Shown here in pieces: positions 55,401 through 64,000 of a stretch of DNA of 64,000 nt. The notes under the pieces were generated by a model, which was given only the letters and a program-made list of their open reading frames with translations, was not told the DNA's origin and ran no database searches. The translations under genes were made by a program, and so were the position numbers. This DNA is from Ephemerocybe angulata (taxonomy: Eukaryota; Basidiomycota; Agaricomycetes; Agaricales; Psathyrellaceae): the NCBI GenBank assembly GCA_013368325.1, contig JAACJK010000114.1, forward strand, positions 496,001-560,000, given 5' to 3'. The stretch's first letter is position 1; every line of letters starts with the position of its first letter.

Positions 55401-55472
55401 GTTCACGCTCCGAAGCCAGGGAATATAAGCCCCATCCTGATCTTTCATTTTTCATTGCCATCTACTCTCTAA
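49409..55472 (+). CDS. P-element/THAP9-like transposase with extra C-terminal zinc fingers; one in-frame TGA
   Basis: Exons 49409-49453, 49518-50230, 50290-51439, 51498-53586, 53635-54235, 54285-54635, 54691-55048 and 55101-~55472 join in frame; the last border is uncertain. Start MAPKKVKQTYDVDPK. An N-terminal BED-like finger (CPLCGKAVNLGR..H-x5-C) is followed by a basic, Pro-rich linker. The RNase-H-like core has VVLMFDEIA, WDSDTNLVVGLC, VVSIASDGESRRGA, and DKDWKHVIKRLRNLLL, matching the order of D-E-M, second Asp and DxxHxxKxxRNxL motifs of P/THAP9 transposases. LGTDRLEELFGMLRTM and a large alpha-helical region follow. C-terminal additions are Cys pairs (CFLCEDD, CEYCEP, CGLC), a C2H2-like finger (CPICPKSS..H-x4-H), an acidic linker and a PHD-like CVCGF..CSSKGC..YHACY. 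A TGA at 51293-51295, between ATEK and LRWDS, interrupts the catalytic core; the flanking frame is open, so the lesion looks recent. Confidence 0.85.
55303..55404 (+). repeat. 46-bp tandem repeat inside the transposon's 3' end
   Basis: Unit CCCTGTGTATTGTTGGTCYG..TGCATAGAAGGTGCACA starts at 55303, 55349 and (partial) 55395. The frame of the transposase runs through it without a stop but the encoded peptide is Cys/Val/His-rich and unlike the rest, so the true stop may be earlier. Confidence 0.85.
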
Positions 55473-55746
55473 ACTGGCTTCAACCCGTATTATAAGGTGT
55501 CGGTACAAGGGGGGGATAAGGTTAGGTAGCAGGTTGTGCCGCTAGTCGGCCTTACAGATGTTATCTGACATGCATAGGCCTCGAGAGGCAGCCAAAAAGC
55601 CGCTGGTCGTGCGATTCCTGCTCTGCCTCAAATAAGCGCTCGAGGATTTGATAGAATTACCATATTTGGAAATACCCCTGATTACGTAGTTACTTAGTCC
55701 AGCCGCCAACTCTCAATCCAGATTTTCCGACCCCAGGTCTGTTCGA

Positions 55747-55766
55747 TAAAATCCGGCCTACCCTTG
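55747..55766 (-). repeat. Right terminal inverted repeat
   Basis: Complement reads CAAGGGTAGGCCGGAT at its outer end. Confidence 0.88.
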
Positions 55767-56180
55767 GCGGAAAGTTGGCACAACTGACGCACCGAATGGA
55801 CTCGCAATGCCAGCATTCGCAACATCACGTTGGGGTGTAGTCAAAGTTTTTCCTAGGATAGGGTGATGTATACGGATTCCATAAATAATTGAGCCTTTGA
55901 GAGGGGATCCTCGTGGCGATCCAGCGCAAAACAGAAATAAGCGCCCAAGATAAGATAAGCATGGTTGCGAGGGACCCACACCCTCCAAGAATTTATCTTT
56001 GGTAAAAACGAAATTACGTATCGTTCAAGTTTACAGCAGTATATTATGAAATATCCTCAGGGTGTCATATTTTGAGAGCCCAATGTTCGAATGAGTCAGG
56101 CGCCTACCCTCGTGTCAGCCACTATCACACACCCAACTCTCTCCAGCGCCGCCTTGTACTGTTTTATAACATCACGTGGA
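55767..56180 (+). repeat. Dispersed ~1.3-kb repeat, copy 2, right part
   Basis: Opens with the duplicated GCGGAAAG and continues TTGGCACAACTGACG, then aligns with ~12792-13250 (shared AATAAGCGCCCAAGATAAGA at 12983 and 55937; CTCAGGG and TATTT.GAGAGCCC further on). Confidence 0.75.
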
Positions 56181-56655
56181 CACATCTTGGCCTCATGGAT
56201 TGGTTGGAAGCCTCGGGGAGCAATTAGTTGGAGCTGTCACCGAGCGTTTCGATGACCATTGACCGTGCTCACCGGACTTCTTCACCATTTATAAGACCAA
56301 GACCCGTCGCTAGCCATCTTCCCCCCTCGACCCTTTCTGATTCTTTCACAGCATTACATGTCCCCTCGCACGAAAATTATTCAATCGTCGCAGGAAGATC
56401 GCAATAATCAGTCCTTTCGGGGTCTCGATATACTTGCCGACGGAGCGACTCCGAAGGTTGGTGACTGCCACTACCACGTCCACTGAAAATGCTAAAGTTT
56501 AGTACCTCAAAGCCGACGGTAGTGACTTCAAAAGCCCCAATTTTGAGGGAAGAATCCGAAGATGGCCTCAGCGAATCAGACCGGAGGTTCTTAGAGCTAA
56601 TGTGGAGGGGCGTTGCAGCGGTCAGTGGCTACCATTCCCACTGCTGGCACTGGAA
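56181..56655 (+). repeat. Upstream region with a ~168-bp imperfect duplication
   Basis: CCACT(G)..AAATGCTAAAGTTTAGTACC..CGACGGTAGTGACTTC at 56478-56530 reappears as GGAAATGCTGAAATTTAGCACC..CGAAGATAGGGACTTC at 56651-56701. The second copy supplies the start of the next gene; the first has its own ATG at ~56489 but is soon closed. The rest is the likely promoter region. Confidence 0.6.
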
Positions 56656-57650
56656 ATGCTGAAATTTAGCACCCCAAATCCGAAGATAGGGACTTCGAGA
56701 CCTGTGGCCAAGGCCCCGGACGCCGTAGCATTCTGGAGGAACACAGCGGGATCGTCGTCGACAGCGCTGCCATCTGTGGACGTCATAGCCCCGAGTTCAT
56801 CCTCCTCCAAGCGCCCGGCGGCAGAGAGTCTCATCGAACCTACACCGAAGGTGGCTAAGACGACGCGAAGTCGAGCTAAAAAGTTACAGCAACATCAACC
56901 ACAGAGCGCAGCTGGCAAAGACGCTCACGAGAGTCATCCCGGTAACCTCGCGTCGCAGCCACCAATTCCCTCCCCGGACTACGCATCGCTGTTGCTTCGA
57001 CCGCTCATCAACCCATGAACCCTGCTGTCCCCAGCCCGGCCCAGGTAGAACCCACTCCCAGTAATAAGCCCATTGCGTCCACATCAACAGCGCCAGTAAT
57101 CCAGCCCACCCCTTCAGTCGCAAATATTGCGAATCCTGCCCAGCGCGTTCCACCTGCGGCCCTGGATGCCAGACAGTACGAGATCCCTGACGACTATACC
57201 CTACAAAATTTCATCAAAGAATTCAACATCGCTCCTGTCCTCGCCACAAAGCTCGAGCGCATTGGGTTCGACCCCTGCTACGAGTTGGACCCCGATACCG
57301 GCATGTGGACCTCACTCGGGCTGCGCGAGCCAGAATATGCGACTCTAATCCGCAGGCACAAGATCCTCCTCGGGTTGACTTCGCGCGGTCGCTTCAGTGT
57401 TGACGCTGGATATTTCACTGCGCCTACCGAGCTTCTCGCATTGTCGCAGAACCTCCTTGCTTCTTTGAAGCTGAAGGAGAAATTATGGAAGAAGCTCGAG
57501 GCGGGAGGGTTCTGTGTAGATGATGTCGAGACTTTAAAGGCGCTGGCAGACGACGCGTGGGCTGAAGCTGGGATATCTCTCTACGAAAAGCATCTGGTGT
57601 TGAGGGCGTTGGATAGGCTTACCCAGGCTGCACCTAGACGTATGCTTTGA
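56656..57650 (+). CDS. Possible SAM-like helical protein, split in two overlapping frames
   Basis: Frame 1 (ATG 56656, MLKFSTPNPKIGTSRP) is open to a TGA at 57016-57018 and encodes a disordered Ser/Pro/Lys-rich region with NLS-like RSRAKKLQQ. Frame 2 opens at ATG 57015 and runs to 57650; its Pro-rich beginning continues the same composition, then folds into helices: PDDYTLQNFIKEFNIAP, ATKLERIGFDPCYELD, LREPEYATLIRRHKILLGL, LWKKLEAGGFCVDDVETL and KHLVLRALDRL. The repeated KLE-x-hGF..h..L pattern resembles tandem SAM-type domains, a tentative idea. The two frames probably belong to one protein separated by a frameshift or an intron that I could not place in phase; the ATGA overlap alone would be unusual in a fungus. 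Confidence 0.5.
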
Positions 57651-58186
57651 TTTGATATACCGCGTCCGGGGTAGAGCCCTTGGTCAATGAGTCTTGAGCC
57701 TACTCCATTCAATTCTATCCAAAAATCCAGACTAATCATTCTGCTGTTGTCCGGTTGGCCAATCCGATTGAGGACACTGATACGGGAGTTTAAGGACGTT
57801 GGCAAGCTAAGTCACGAGCGTTGATCGTCCTGCTCCAGGTGATTTCCACCGGACATCCCCTGCTGAATACCGAAAAAGAGACTCACTACAAGAGGAGATA
57901 CTACGGAAGCTGGGTCATAAATATTTTTACTTCGCTGGACCATGCCGAATATCTGGCGCTTATTGCTGCAGTGCAATGTTGAATGTATTACGTGAATTAT
58001 CAACCCAAGTTCTAACCCCGAATAAAAGCGCCGTTCAATTAGGGGTCGAACTTTTTTTGATCCCAACCACCACGATTGCACCACGATCTAGCGCTTCTAC
58101 CAGTCAGTTGGGGAAAGCACAGAGGTCAGTTTCCTTTCTATACATCGAGGATTATAGTTCGCTGACAGATGCATCTGGAGGCTAGA
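57651..58186. other. Intergenic, nothing supported
   Basis: About 540 bp leading to MYND copy B; it should contain its promoter. No repeat or frame stands out. Confidence 0.4.
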
Positions 58187-60373
58187 ATGCCTCAAAGGAG
58201 CTTGAACAGGGATTCGGACGCTGCGGCTCGACGGTTGTACAAGCGCCGAAAATGCGACAAGGTACCCTGGGCGCCTGGTTTTAGCCGCCCTGTTAATTCT
58301 AAACCCGGGGATCTCTTTTTAGCTTCTCTTAGACGTACGGCGCAGCTGGGCATCTACAGAAACGTCAAAGGCTCTCATCGACTACGTGATGGCCCAACGC
58401 GACTTTGATTATCTAGAGGACACCCTGCAATCACTCGACGCGTCTCTCATACCCAACGGTCCCCTCCCTTTGGGGAGCCCTGGATCCGCTGAAAGTATAG
58501 AATTGAAGAACACGAACATGGCATTGCAAGCTCTTCAGAAGCTCGGGCCATTCTTTGAGGCGCTCATCAACACTGCCAACCCTGATATACCTCCGTCGGC
58601 AGTCCTCGATACATATGCAACCACCTGCCTCGAGAATCTAGTCAACTGCTGGCCCAACGTAGCGAGGTGGATATCATACTGTCTCATGCACGCATCCCTA
58701 CTGCCAGACCACGTTGCGCTCGTGTCCGTTTCCACCGACATCATCATCAGCCTAACCACCAATCCTCATGGATCACGCACCACGCTCAACAAGGAAGTAA
58801 GCGCTATGTCCTGTACGGCGGACGTTCTCTTCATCATCCTGGGCCAGATCGACAAGACAACGGGCCATTACTGCCGGTTCACAAAAATGCTCAACACCAA
58901 CGGGTGCGCGCTCATGGGCCTCCTGCGCAGCCAGTTCAATGACCGCTTCGGTCGGGAGGCGCTCTCCGAGCGCCTCGTCGCGGTTAGCCGCACCACACGC
59001 CGTGCAATAGTGGCGTCACTCGTCGATCGTCCGGCGCAATTCATCTCCTACATCCCGCCGGGTCCGCGAATCGTGGGCGCCGCCAAATCGATCGATTACC
59101 TCTTCTACTCCACGCTCGAGCTTGTGATGCATCTCTCAGTCTGGAGAGAGTTTGTCAGGCAGGACGGCATCGCCAAATACACGGCAGCGCTGACCACCCT
59201 CTCCGACACTGCTCACGCGCGGAACCTCCAAGACATCGATTTCTGGATTGCCATGGCGGGAGCGACGCAGAAGCTCCTCATCTCCGTCATCGCCCGCACT
59301 GCCAATCCGGTCGAGCGCCTGGTCCAGATGTTCAAAGGTGGCCTCTTCCGTTGCATGGTGCGATCCCTCCAGTGCAGCCTGCGGCCCGGGCAAGAATTCG
59401 GATGCATCTTACCGCCTCCTTTTCTCCTCCCATACCTCCGCGTGCGTAGGGTCTTTGAGGTTCTGTGCGAAAGCGGGGACATAGAGGCGTTTACAAACCG
59501 AGGTTGGATGCCTCCTGATGTGGACGCGATGTGTAAGGTGTTTCAGGGGACTATCGACGACTCTATCCGTGTTTTCGTGGACCGGAAGGAGGTTCCCATT
59601 GCCATGTGCAGTAATCTTAATGTAAGTGGTGACCTGTACGCTCTATCATTGGACTCACCTTGCGTACCGACGTATCAGCACGCTATAACTTCCCGAGGCG
59701 CTATAGAAGTTCCGGTGGACGACATGAAGACGTGCCGCTGCCGCACTGTCGTTTATTGCTCGCTCGCATGCCAAACGGAGGATTGGGCCGCCCTGCACTC
59801 GGCAGAATGCCGACTCTCCCTCCTCACCCAAGGACAATGCACGCACTGGGTTCCGTTTATCTTTAACCTCCGACACCCCGACTGACCAACCCAACGGTTT
59901 ATTCCCTCTCAGACCGCAGACTCAAGTCCACTCGTAATCTTTTTCAAATCCAGCGCGACCAACTGGCGTATATTGAGTACGTCATGAACCACAAACCGCC
60001 GACAATCCCCATCCAGCACGGCCTCCGAAGGCGGCCTGGTCGTGACTGGTATGAAGCAACGCAGTGCCTTCTACTCGACTTTTCGTCCCCCGCCACGACG
60101 GTCCCGTATGTTGAGGATCCCGGTCCATATCCTGAACTTGGCCCTCTGCTGCAGAAACTCGACTTTACGGGCTCCGATAACGAGTGGCAGCCGCGGATAC
60201 AGCGCTTGATAACGGATAGAGGTGTGGAAGGCGAGGCCACCATTCTGATTGAGGCAACGTTTCCTATGGAAGAAGAAGGTTTAATCTTCACGTTTGCGAA
60301 AGCGCGATACGTTCGGGATGCTCCGCCTTTCGAGAGAATCAAGGTCGTCAACAGTGTGTTTCGTCTGGGGTGA
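58187..60373 (+). CDS. MYND-type zinc-finger family protein (copy B), last donor mutated
   Basis: Exons 58187-58261, 58323-59621, 59679-~59854 and 59913-60373 mirror copy A. Start MPQRSLNRDSDAAARRLY; helical domain as in A (RTTRRAIVASLVDRPAQF, SVWREFVRQDGIAKYTAAL, LFRCMVRSLQCSLRPGQEFG); MYND knuckle KTCRCRTVVYCSLACQ and DWAALHSAEC; C-terminal domain DNEWQPRIQRLI and LIEATFPMEE, ending VVNSVFRLG. At the third junction, phase-1 homology predicts exon 3 to end CAAG, but the next bases are GACAAT: GA stands where copy A has GTGAGT and copy C GTATAT. The exon-4 acceptor (CCTCTCAG) is intact. Unless GA-AG splicing works, read-through ends at TGA 59883-59885 after a short aberrant tail, losing the C-terminal domain. 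Confidence 0.82.
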
Positions 60374-60625
60374 GTGATAAACCCTCCTTGGCCATTCATG
60401 TATTGTCTAACAGTTCTCAGGAAGAAACAATTCTTGCCATGATAGACGTAAAGTAGAGTAAAGAAAGCCCCTATCAGAGTGCACCTCACGTTCAAATGTT
60501 CAGCGCGTTTTAATCTAGGTATCAAACAGATCGGCAAAAGGACTAGTATCACCTGGGCCCATCAGCACTGGTTTCTTTCTGTATGATGTGGTAAGAACCA
60601 AAAACCAAATTAACAAAAGTCCCAC
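60374..60625. other. Convergent gap between MYND copies B and C
   Basis: The two tail-to-tail paralogues are separated by about 250 bp without further features. Confidence 0.5.
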
Positions 60626-62744
60626 TCACCCAACCCGGAAAACGCTCGCGACAGCCTTCCATCTACGCCCCTCCTTCGCCTCCACGTCCATCCTCATCTT
60701 TGTGAACACACATAATCGGTCCAACTGATCCAGCATAAATGTGCTCTCCACAAACGCTACACTGGCGGCCGGCACTCCACGGCATTCGATATCTTCCGCT
60801 GTATCGGCAATGCAGCGCTCGATGCGCTCGCCCCATTCCTTATCCAGAGATGTGGTGTCCAGATGTAGGACTGTATCGTTGGGCGACCCATGCACGGGGC
60901 CAGGAGAGATGCTCGCCAGGTCGAAGACGAGGGCCGGGATGCCTTGTTCAGGGGGAAGACCAACATGTTGCTTGACTGCTAGCATAGCGAATGCTTGGTT
61001 CGCGTCCCTGCTGTAGGCGTTCATGGCGTGCTCCACGTAAGAGATGTAGTCCATCTTTACTTGAACGGAGCGCAGAGTCGCTTTTACACCGCGGTCTGGG
61101 CGAGCTCAGTATGTGGGTTGGAATGTGAATATACGTTGAGAAGGCGTACGGTGATGGTATCGAGCCGCAGCTACACGGCATTCTCGATGGTGTAGCGCAG
61201 CCCAGTCTTCTTCCTGACAAGCCTTGGAACAGTACATGGCGGTATGGCATTTGCTGCACGTCTTGAGATCGGGGGTCACATCATCGCTCTGACTGCCCGG
61301 GGAGAATGAGGTCGCGTGCTTCCGCTGGGAGTTAGTCCACCATGGTCAGGCCAGGTACATTACACCCACATTTAAGTTGAAACAGAGGGGGACAAGGATG
61401 TCTCTCCTTTCGCGAAGGACAGCTTCTGCGATGCGGATCATATCCTGGTACTGTTTGCAGCGCGATTCAACTTGCTCATCTAGGCGTTGCCGAGCGTAGA
61501 AGAGCTCAAGATCTCCCCTTTTCGATATAGCGTCATAGACCTGCCGATCTCGGAGATAGGGAATAACGTGGCGAGGAGGGAGGGAAAATTCGGACGCCGG
61601 CATGGCTTCGGGAGTGTGAGGCAGACAGTGTAGCATGCAGCGAAAGAGGCCAGCATCGAACGCTTGGGCGAATACGGCAGGCGGGTCTGATGCAGCGACC
61701 GCGACAGTGAGGAACAGAAAAGCGGTGGATTGGGTAAGGGCGTTCCAGAACCGCGTATCGGTGACCCGCTTTGCGAGAGCCTTTTCTGCTAGGGTCAGGA
61801 ATGCTGTACTGTACTTCGCGAGGAATCCTTGGCGCTGAAGCTCTCTCCAGATGGCGAGCTGCGGCGTCAACCGCATCACAGCGTTGGTTAGGAACCCAAT
61901 CGATTCACCGATACCTAGAGTTTTTTCGCCTTCGAAACCGGATACGAATTGTTGGGGACGGTCGACGAGTGCTGTGATGAGTGCCTGTCTCGTTGTGCGA
62001 GTGACCGAAAGTAGTCGAGTCGTGATCGCAAGACCCCCGGCGCTGTTTGCCATAAGTAAGTGCAAGATCCCCACCAGTGGGCACCCGGCATACTCCAGCT
62101 CTTGTATATGGATGTATCGCTTCGTTTTGGTGTCGATTTGCCCAAGGAGAATGAAGAGGAGGTCTATTGTGCACGGCATCTGACGCAGCTCCTCTTTCAG
62201 AACCTCTCCTCTCCCGCCGAGGCTGACGGTAACGGCAGTCAGGAGGTCGGTACATTGCGCGACAAGAGACGTATGGCTCTCCAGTTTCGAAGCGTCCATG
62301 AGCATGTATGTTATCCACTTGGTAACCCCGCTCCATGCTTCGATCCAGACCTCGAGGCACTTGTTCGAGTACGCCGTGAGGGCCTCGGAGGGGGTACTCG
62401 CGTGGAGGAGAGTCTTGAACAACGGCGCGGCCTGGTAGAGCGCGTCCATCGCTGCATTTGCCCTCTTCACCTCTGGTCTCTCCTGAAATTTGCGGGTCCC
62501 AAACGGGAGTGCTCCATCGGGTATCAGCGAGGGATGGAGGGGTCGGAGAATGTCGTCCAGGAGCTCCAAATCCTGCTCCGTTTCGAGATAAGCTGCGAGC
62601 TCATCGATGTACCTACGGAAGTAAAGATTGTTGCGAGCGTCCGCTAGTAGCTGTATATTCTGTTTAGACCCCTTCCATTCAAGACGGGGGAAAAGTCCGA
62701 CCTTGTTTCGTCTGCGGACCCTGTGTGCTCGAGCCCTGGCATCG
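60626..62744 (-). pseudogene. MYND-type zinc-finger family gene (copy C), 5' end cut off by a LINE
   Basis: Exons 62744-62702 (partial), 62650-61370, 61324-61135 and 61095-60626 are in frame with intact splice sites. Exon 1 retains only DARARAHRVRRRNK, aligning residue for residue with the end of exon 1 in copy A (DAAGRKYRRRRCDK), then gives way to the A21 tail of a non-LTR element. The start codon and ~9 codons are therefore missing in this window. The rest is open: helical domain (RTTRQALITALVDRPQQF, AIWRELQRQGFLAKYSTAF), knuckle KTCSKCHTAMYCSKACQ with DWAALHHREC, and C-terminal domain (DKEWGERIERCIAD, FVESTFMLDQ). It is the most diverged full-length copy. Later in-frame Met residues could start a shortened protein. 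Confidence 0.8.
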
Positions 62745-63103
62745 TTTTTTTTTTTTTTTTTTTTTGTATCCCAGTTTATTGTCCGCTAGGGCGCACCCTA
62801 TGTAGGACATTCGAATCTAGTGGTAGTCTATTCTATATAAAGGGCCCCGATGCCCCGATTACCCAGCAAGACCCTTGCACTTACGACGACTCCTCGCCCC
62901 CGTAAGCCCGACACGGAAACGTCGTTTAGGGTCTCTGCTCCGGCGCTTCTTCGCCCGGGTCCTTTTCCCCTGCTCTGTGGGCCGCCATACGGGCGGCTGT
63001 GTTCTTCCATGGTTCCCTGCGCTTGCGCGCGACCCTTTTTCCGATCTGCTGGGCAGCACCGGTCGAGGGCTTGGGGGGGTGGGGGTTGTTGTGGGTTTTG
63101 TCA

Positions 63104-63148
63104 GGTTTCGGGCGCTTAGCGCCCGCGGCGGCGCTTGCGCCGCCGCGT
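63104..63148. repeat. Two adjacent hairpins at the end of LINE ORF2
   Basis: GGGCGCTTAGCGCCC and, directly adjoining, GCGGCGGCGC-TT-GCGCCGCCGC are near-perfect palindromes spanning the stop codon region. Such stems near the 3' end can serve reverse-transcriptase recognition in LINEs; here this is inference. Confidence 0.7.
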
Positions 63149-64000
63149 CTTGTCTTCTTCGTCTTTCTTCTTCTTCTTCTCTCCTTCCTTTTGTGCCCTC
63201 TTTTGTTCTCTCTCCTTCTTCTTCTTGTCCGTCTCCTCCCCATTTCTGGTGAGTGTGAATCTTCCTGTCCTGTTGGTGTATCTTATCAGTGCTCGTACGT
63301 GCTCGAGCTTACCCATGATTTTCGGCATGTTTCGTTTGTCGCGTCCGTGTTCCCGGTCCATTGTCGTTCTGTGGGCCCTGTACGCTGGACAGTCGTACAG
63401 GAAGTGTTCGAGCGTCTCCTTCCTTCCTGATCGGCACTTCTGACATATGTCCGTTTCCGCTTTCTTCCTGGTGAATAGATATCCGTTGAGGGGGATGTGT
63501 CTGGATCGTATCTGTACGAGCAGTGAGTTTTGGGATCTGGTTAGCTGCCCTGTCTGTTTCTGGTAGCTTTTGAATGGGAACTCAGCGTCGGTTTCGAGGA
63601 ATCCTTCCCCTCTTTTCGACCCTTTCCACATCTCTATCCATCTCTTCCTGGCTTCGTTCCTCGTCTCCTCCTTTAGCGTCGATATGCTTCTCAGTAGTCC
63701 TGGTCTCAGTAGCGGTGGTAGTCCCAGTGCGAATGTGGTCGTTCCCCTGGCTGCCTTTTTCGCTTCTTCGTCCACTCTTTCGTTCCTCGCTACGTCGCTG
63801 TGGGCCGAGATCCACTTGAGCGTGAACTTGATTCTCTCCATCCCCTCGTTCTTCAGGGTATCCGCTAGTCGGTAGAACTCGTCCTGTAAGTATTGCGCTG
63901 GTCCTGGACGTCCGGATTGCATTGCCTTTAGGATGCTCTGGTTGTCGGTGTAGATGCTGATTTCTGTCGTCCCCACTTCGTCCCGAATCGTCGTGCGCGA
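63116..64000 (-). CDS. LINE ORF2 C-terminus: RNase H domain and Cys-His knuckle, partial
   Basis: The frame is open to the window edge. The RNase H part shows IYTDNQSILKAM (Asp of the active site) and, further on, KWISAHSDVARNERVDEEAKKAA, the conserved H..D...NE..D/A signature of retroelement RNase H. A linker with ARKRWIEMWKGSKR follows, then a typical LINE C-terminal zinc knuckle, CQKCRSGRKETLEHFLYDCPAY. The last ~50 residues are a Lys/Glu/Arg low-complexity tail ending RRKRRRGR. Reverse transcriptase and endonuclease would lie to the right. Elements with ORF2-encoded RNase H in fungi belong mainly to the Tad1 and related clades; which one cannot be settled from this part. No break is seen in the visible frame. 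Confidence 0.88.
   Translation of the reverse strand, partial: SRTTIRDEVGTTEISIYTDNQSILKAMQSGRPGPAQYLQDEFYRLADTLKNEGMERIKFTLKWISAHSDVARNERVDEEAKKAARGTTTFALGLPPLLRPGLLRSISTLKEETRNEARKRWIEMWKGSKRGEGFLETDAEFPFKSYQKQTGQLTRSQNSLLVQIRSRHIPLNGYLFTRKKAETDICQKCRSGRKETLEHFLYDCPAYRAHRTTMDREHGRDKRNMPKIMGKLEHVRALIRYTNRTGRFTLTRNGEETDKKKKEREQKRAQKEGEKKKKKDEEDKTRRRKRRRGR

Larger units (their letters stand above)
49008..55766 (+). mobile_element. Complete 6.76-kb P-element/THAP9-like DNA transposon
   Basis: The ends are defined by three independent signs. Terminal inverted repeats: left CAAGGGTGGTCCGGAC (49008-) and the complement of the right end CAAGGGTAGGCCGGAT (55766-), 17 of the first 20 positions matching. 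An 8-bp direct duplication, GCGGAAAG, at 49000-49007 and 55767-55774. A related empty site in repeat copy 1 (12778-12806: GGTTTCTCGAGCAAAG..AACTGACG). Subterminal direct repeats AGTTA(G/C)TTAGTCCAGCCG lie at 49046-49063 and 55688-55705. It encodes one gene (49409-55472). Eight-bp target duplication plus the protein motifs fit the P superfamily; hAT elements also make 8-bp duplications and are the main alternative. It is about twice the length of Drosophila P elements. Confidence 0.92.
62745..64000 (-). mobile_element. 3' end of a non-LTR retrotransposon (LINE) with poly(A) tail
   Basis: Reading the minus strand from the right window edge: an open frame (64000-63116), a ~350-nt 3' UTR, then a run of 21 A (T on the plus strand, 62745-62765) that ends directly in coding DNA of MYND copy C. 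A poly(A)-ended element inside a gene is the mark of target-primed reverse transcription. The 5' end and the second target duplication lie beyond the window. The orientation is the same as the disrupted gene. Confidence 0.9.

Noticed and set aside
49008..55766. Assignment of the transposon to KDZ or CACTA (Plavaka) groups, common in basidiomycetes
   Set aside because: The 8-bp target duplication and the FDEIA / DxxxHxIKxLRNxL motif order fit P-type elements better; CACTA elements give 2-3 bp duplications and CACTA-type ends.

Overview
The window is nuclear DNA of a filamentous basidiomycete, most likely an agaricomycete. The evidence is dense 45-70 nt GT..AG introns with GTRNGT-type donors, a FunK1 fungal-type kinase, an expanded degenerate-MYND family, an intron-rich MCD4/PIG-N gene and a myristoylatable G-alpha subunit. 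There is no bacterial, organellar or CRISPR-like content. Gene models were spliced by eye from the sequence; family names come from remembered motifs, and no database was searched.

Layout. 1-8.1 kb: a compact block of five intron-containing genes (two +, three -) of basidiomycete families that I cannot name functionally; it may be one accessory unit. 8.6-9.5 kb: a segmental copy of four exons of MCD4, whose intact 15-exon gene lies at 17.1-20.8 kb. 10.3-16.9 kb: no convincing protein gene, but many intron-like segments, tandem duplications and copy 1 of a ~1.3-kb dispersed repeat. 20.9-25.0 kb: three paralogous Cys-rich coiled-coil proteins. 25.3-31.2 kb: a MYND-type gene (A), a FunK1 kinase and a MYND-family fragment (D). 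31.5-34.1 kb: low-complexity and minisatellite DNA. 34.1-35.9 kb: G-alpha gene. 38.0-39.3 kb: a ~450-bp tandem repeat. 39.5-40.6 kb: alpha/beta hydrolase. 44.1-45.5 kb: secreted two-repeat protein. 47.4-47.9 kb: MYND-family fragment (E). 48.2-56.2 kb: copy 2 of the 1.3-kb repeat, interrupted by a complete 6.76-kb P-element/THAP9-like transposon. 56.7-57.7 kb: a possible SAM-like gene. 58.2-62.7 kb: MYND genes B and C. 62.7-64.0 kb: 3' end of a non-LTR retrotransposon.

The strongest observations are structural and can be checked inside the window. The transposon at 49008-55766 has matching terminal inverted repeats, a perfect 8-bp target duplication, a related empty site in repeat copy 1, and one in-frame TGA in its transposase. 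The LINE poly(A) tail abuts codon ~10 of MYND gene C and removes its start. The catalytic serine of the hydrolase is encoded by an 11-nt microexon. The MYND family shows signs of turnover: gene B has GA instead of GT at the conserved last donor, D and E keep only the C-terminal domain, and all three full copies lack the first MYND Cys pair.

Functional coherence is limited. MCD4 (GPI anchors), G-alpha (signalling) and the hydrolase look like ordinary host genes. The remainder is accessory DNA made of lineage-expanded families and mobile elements.
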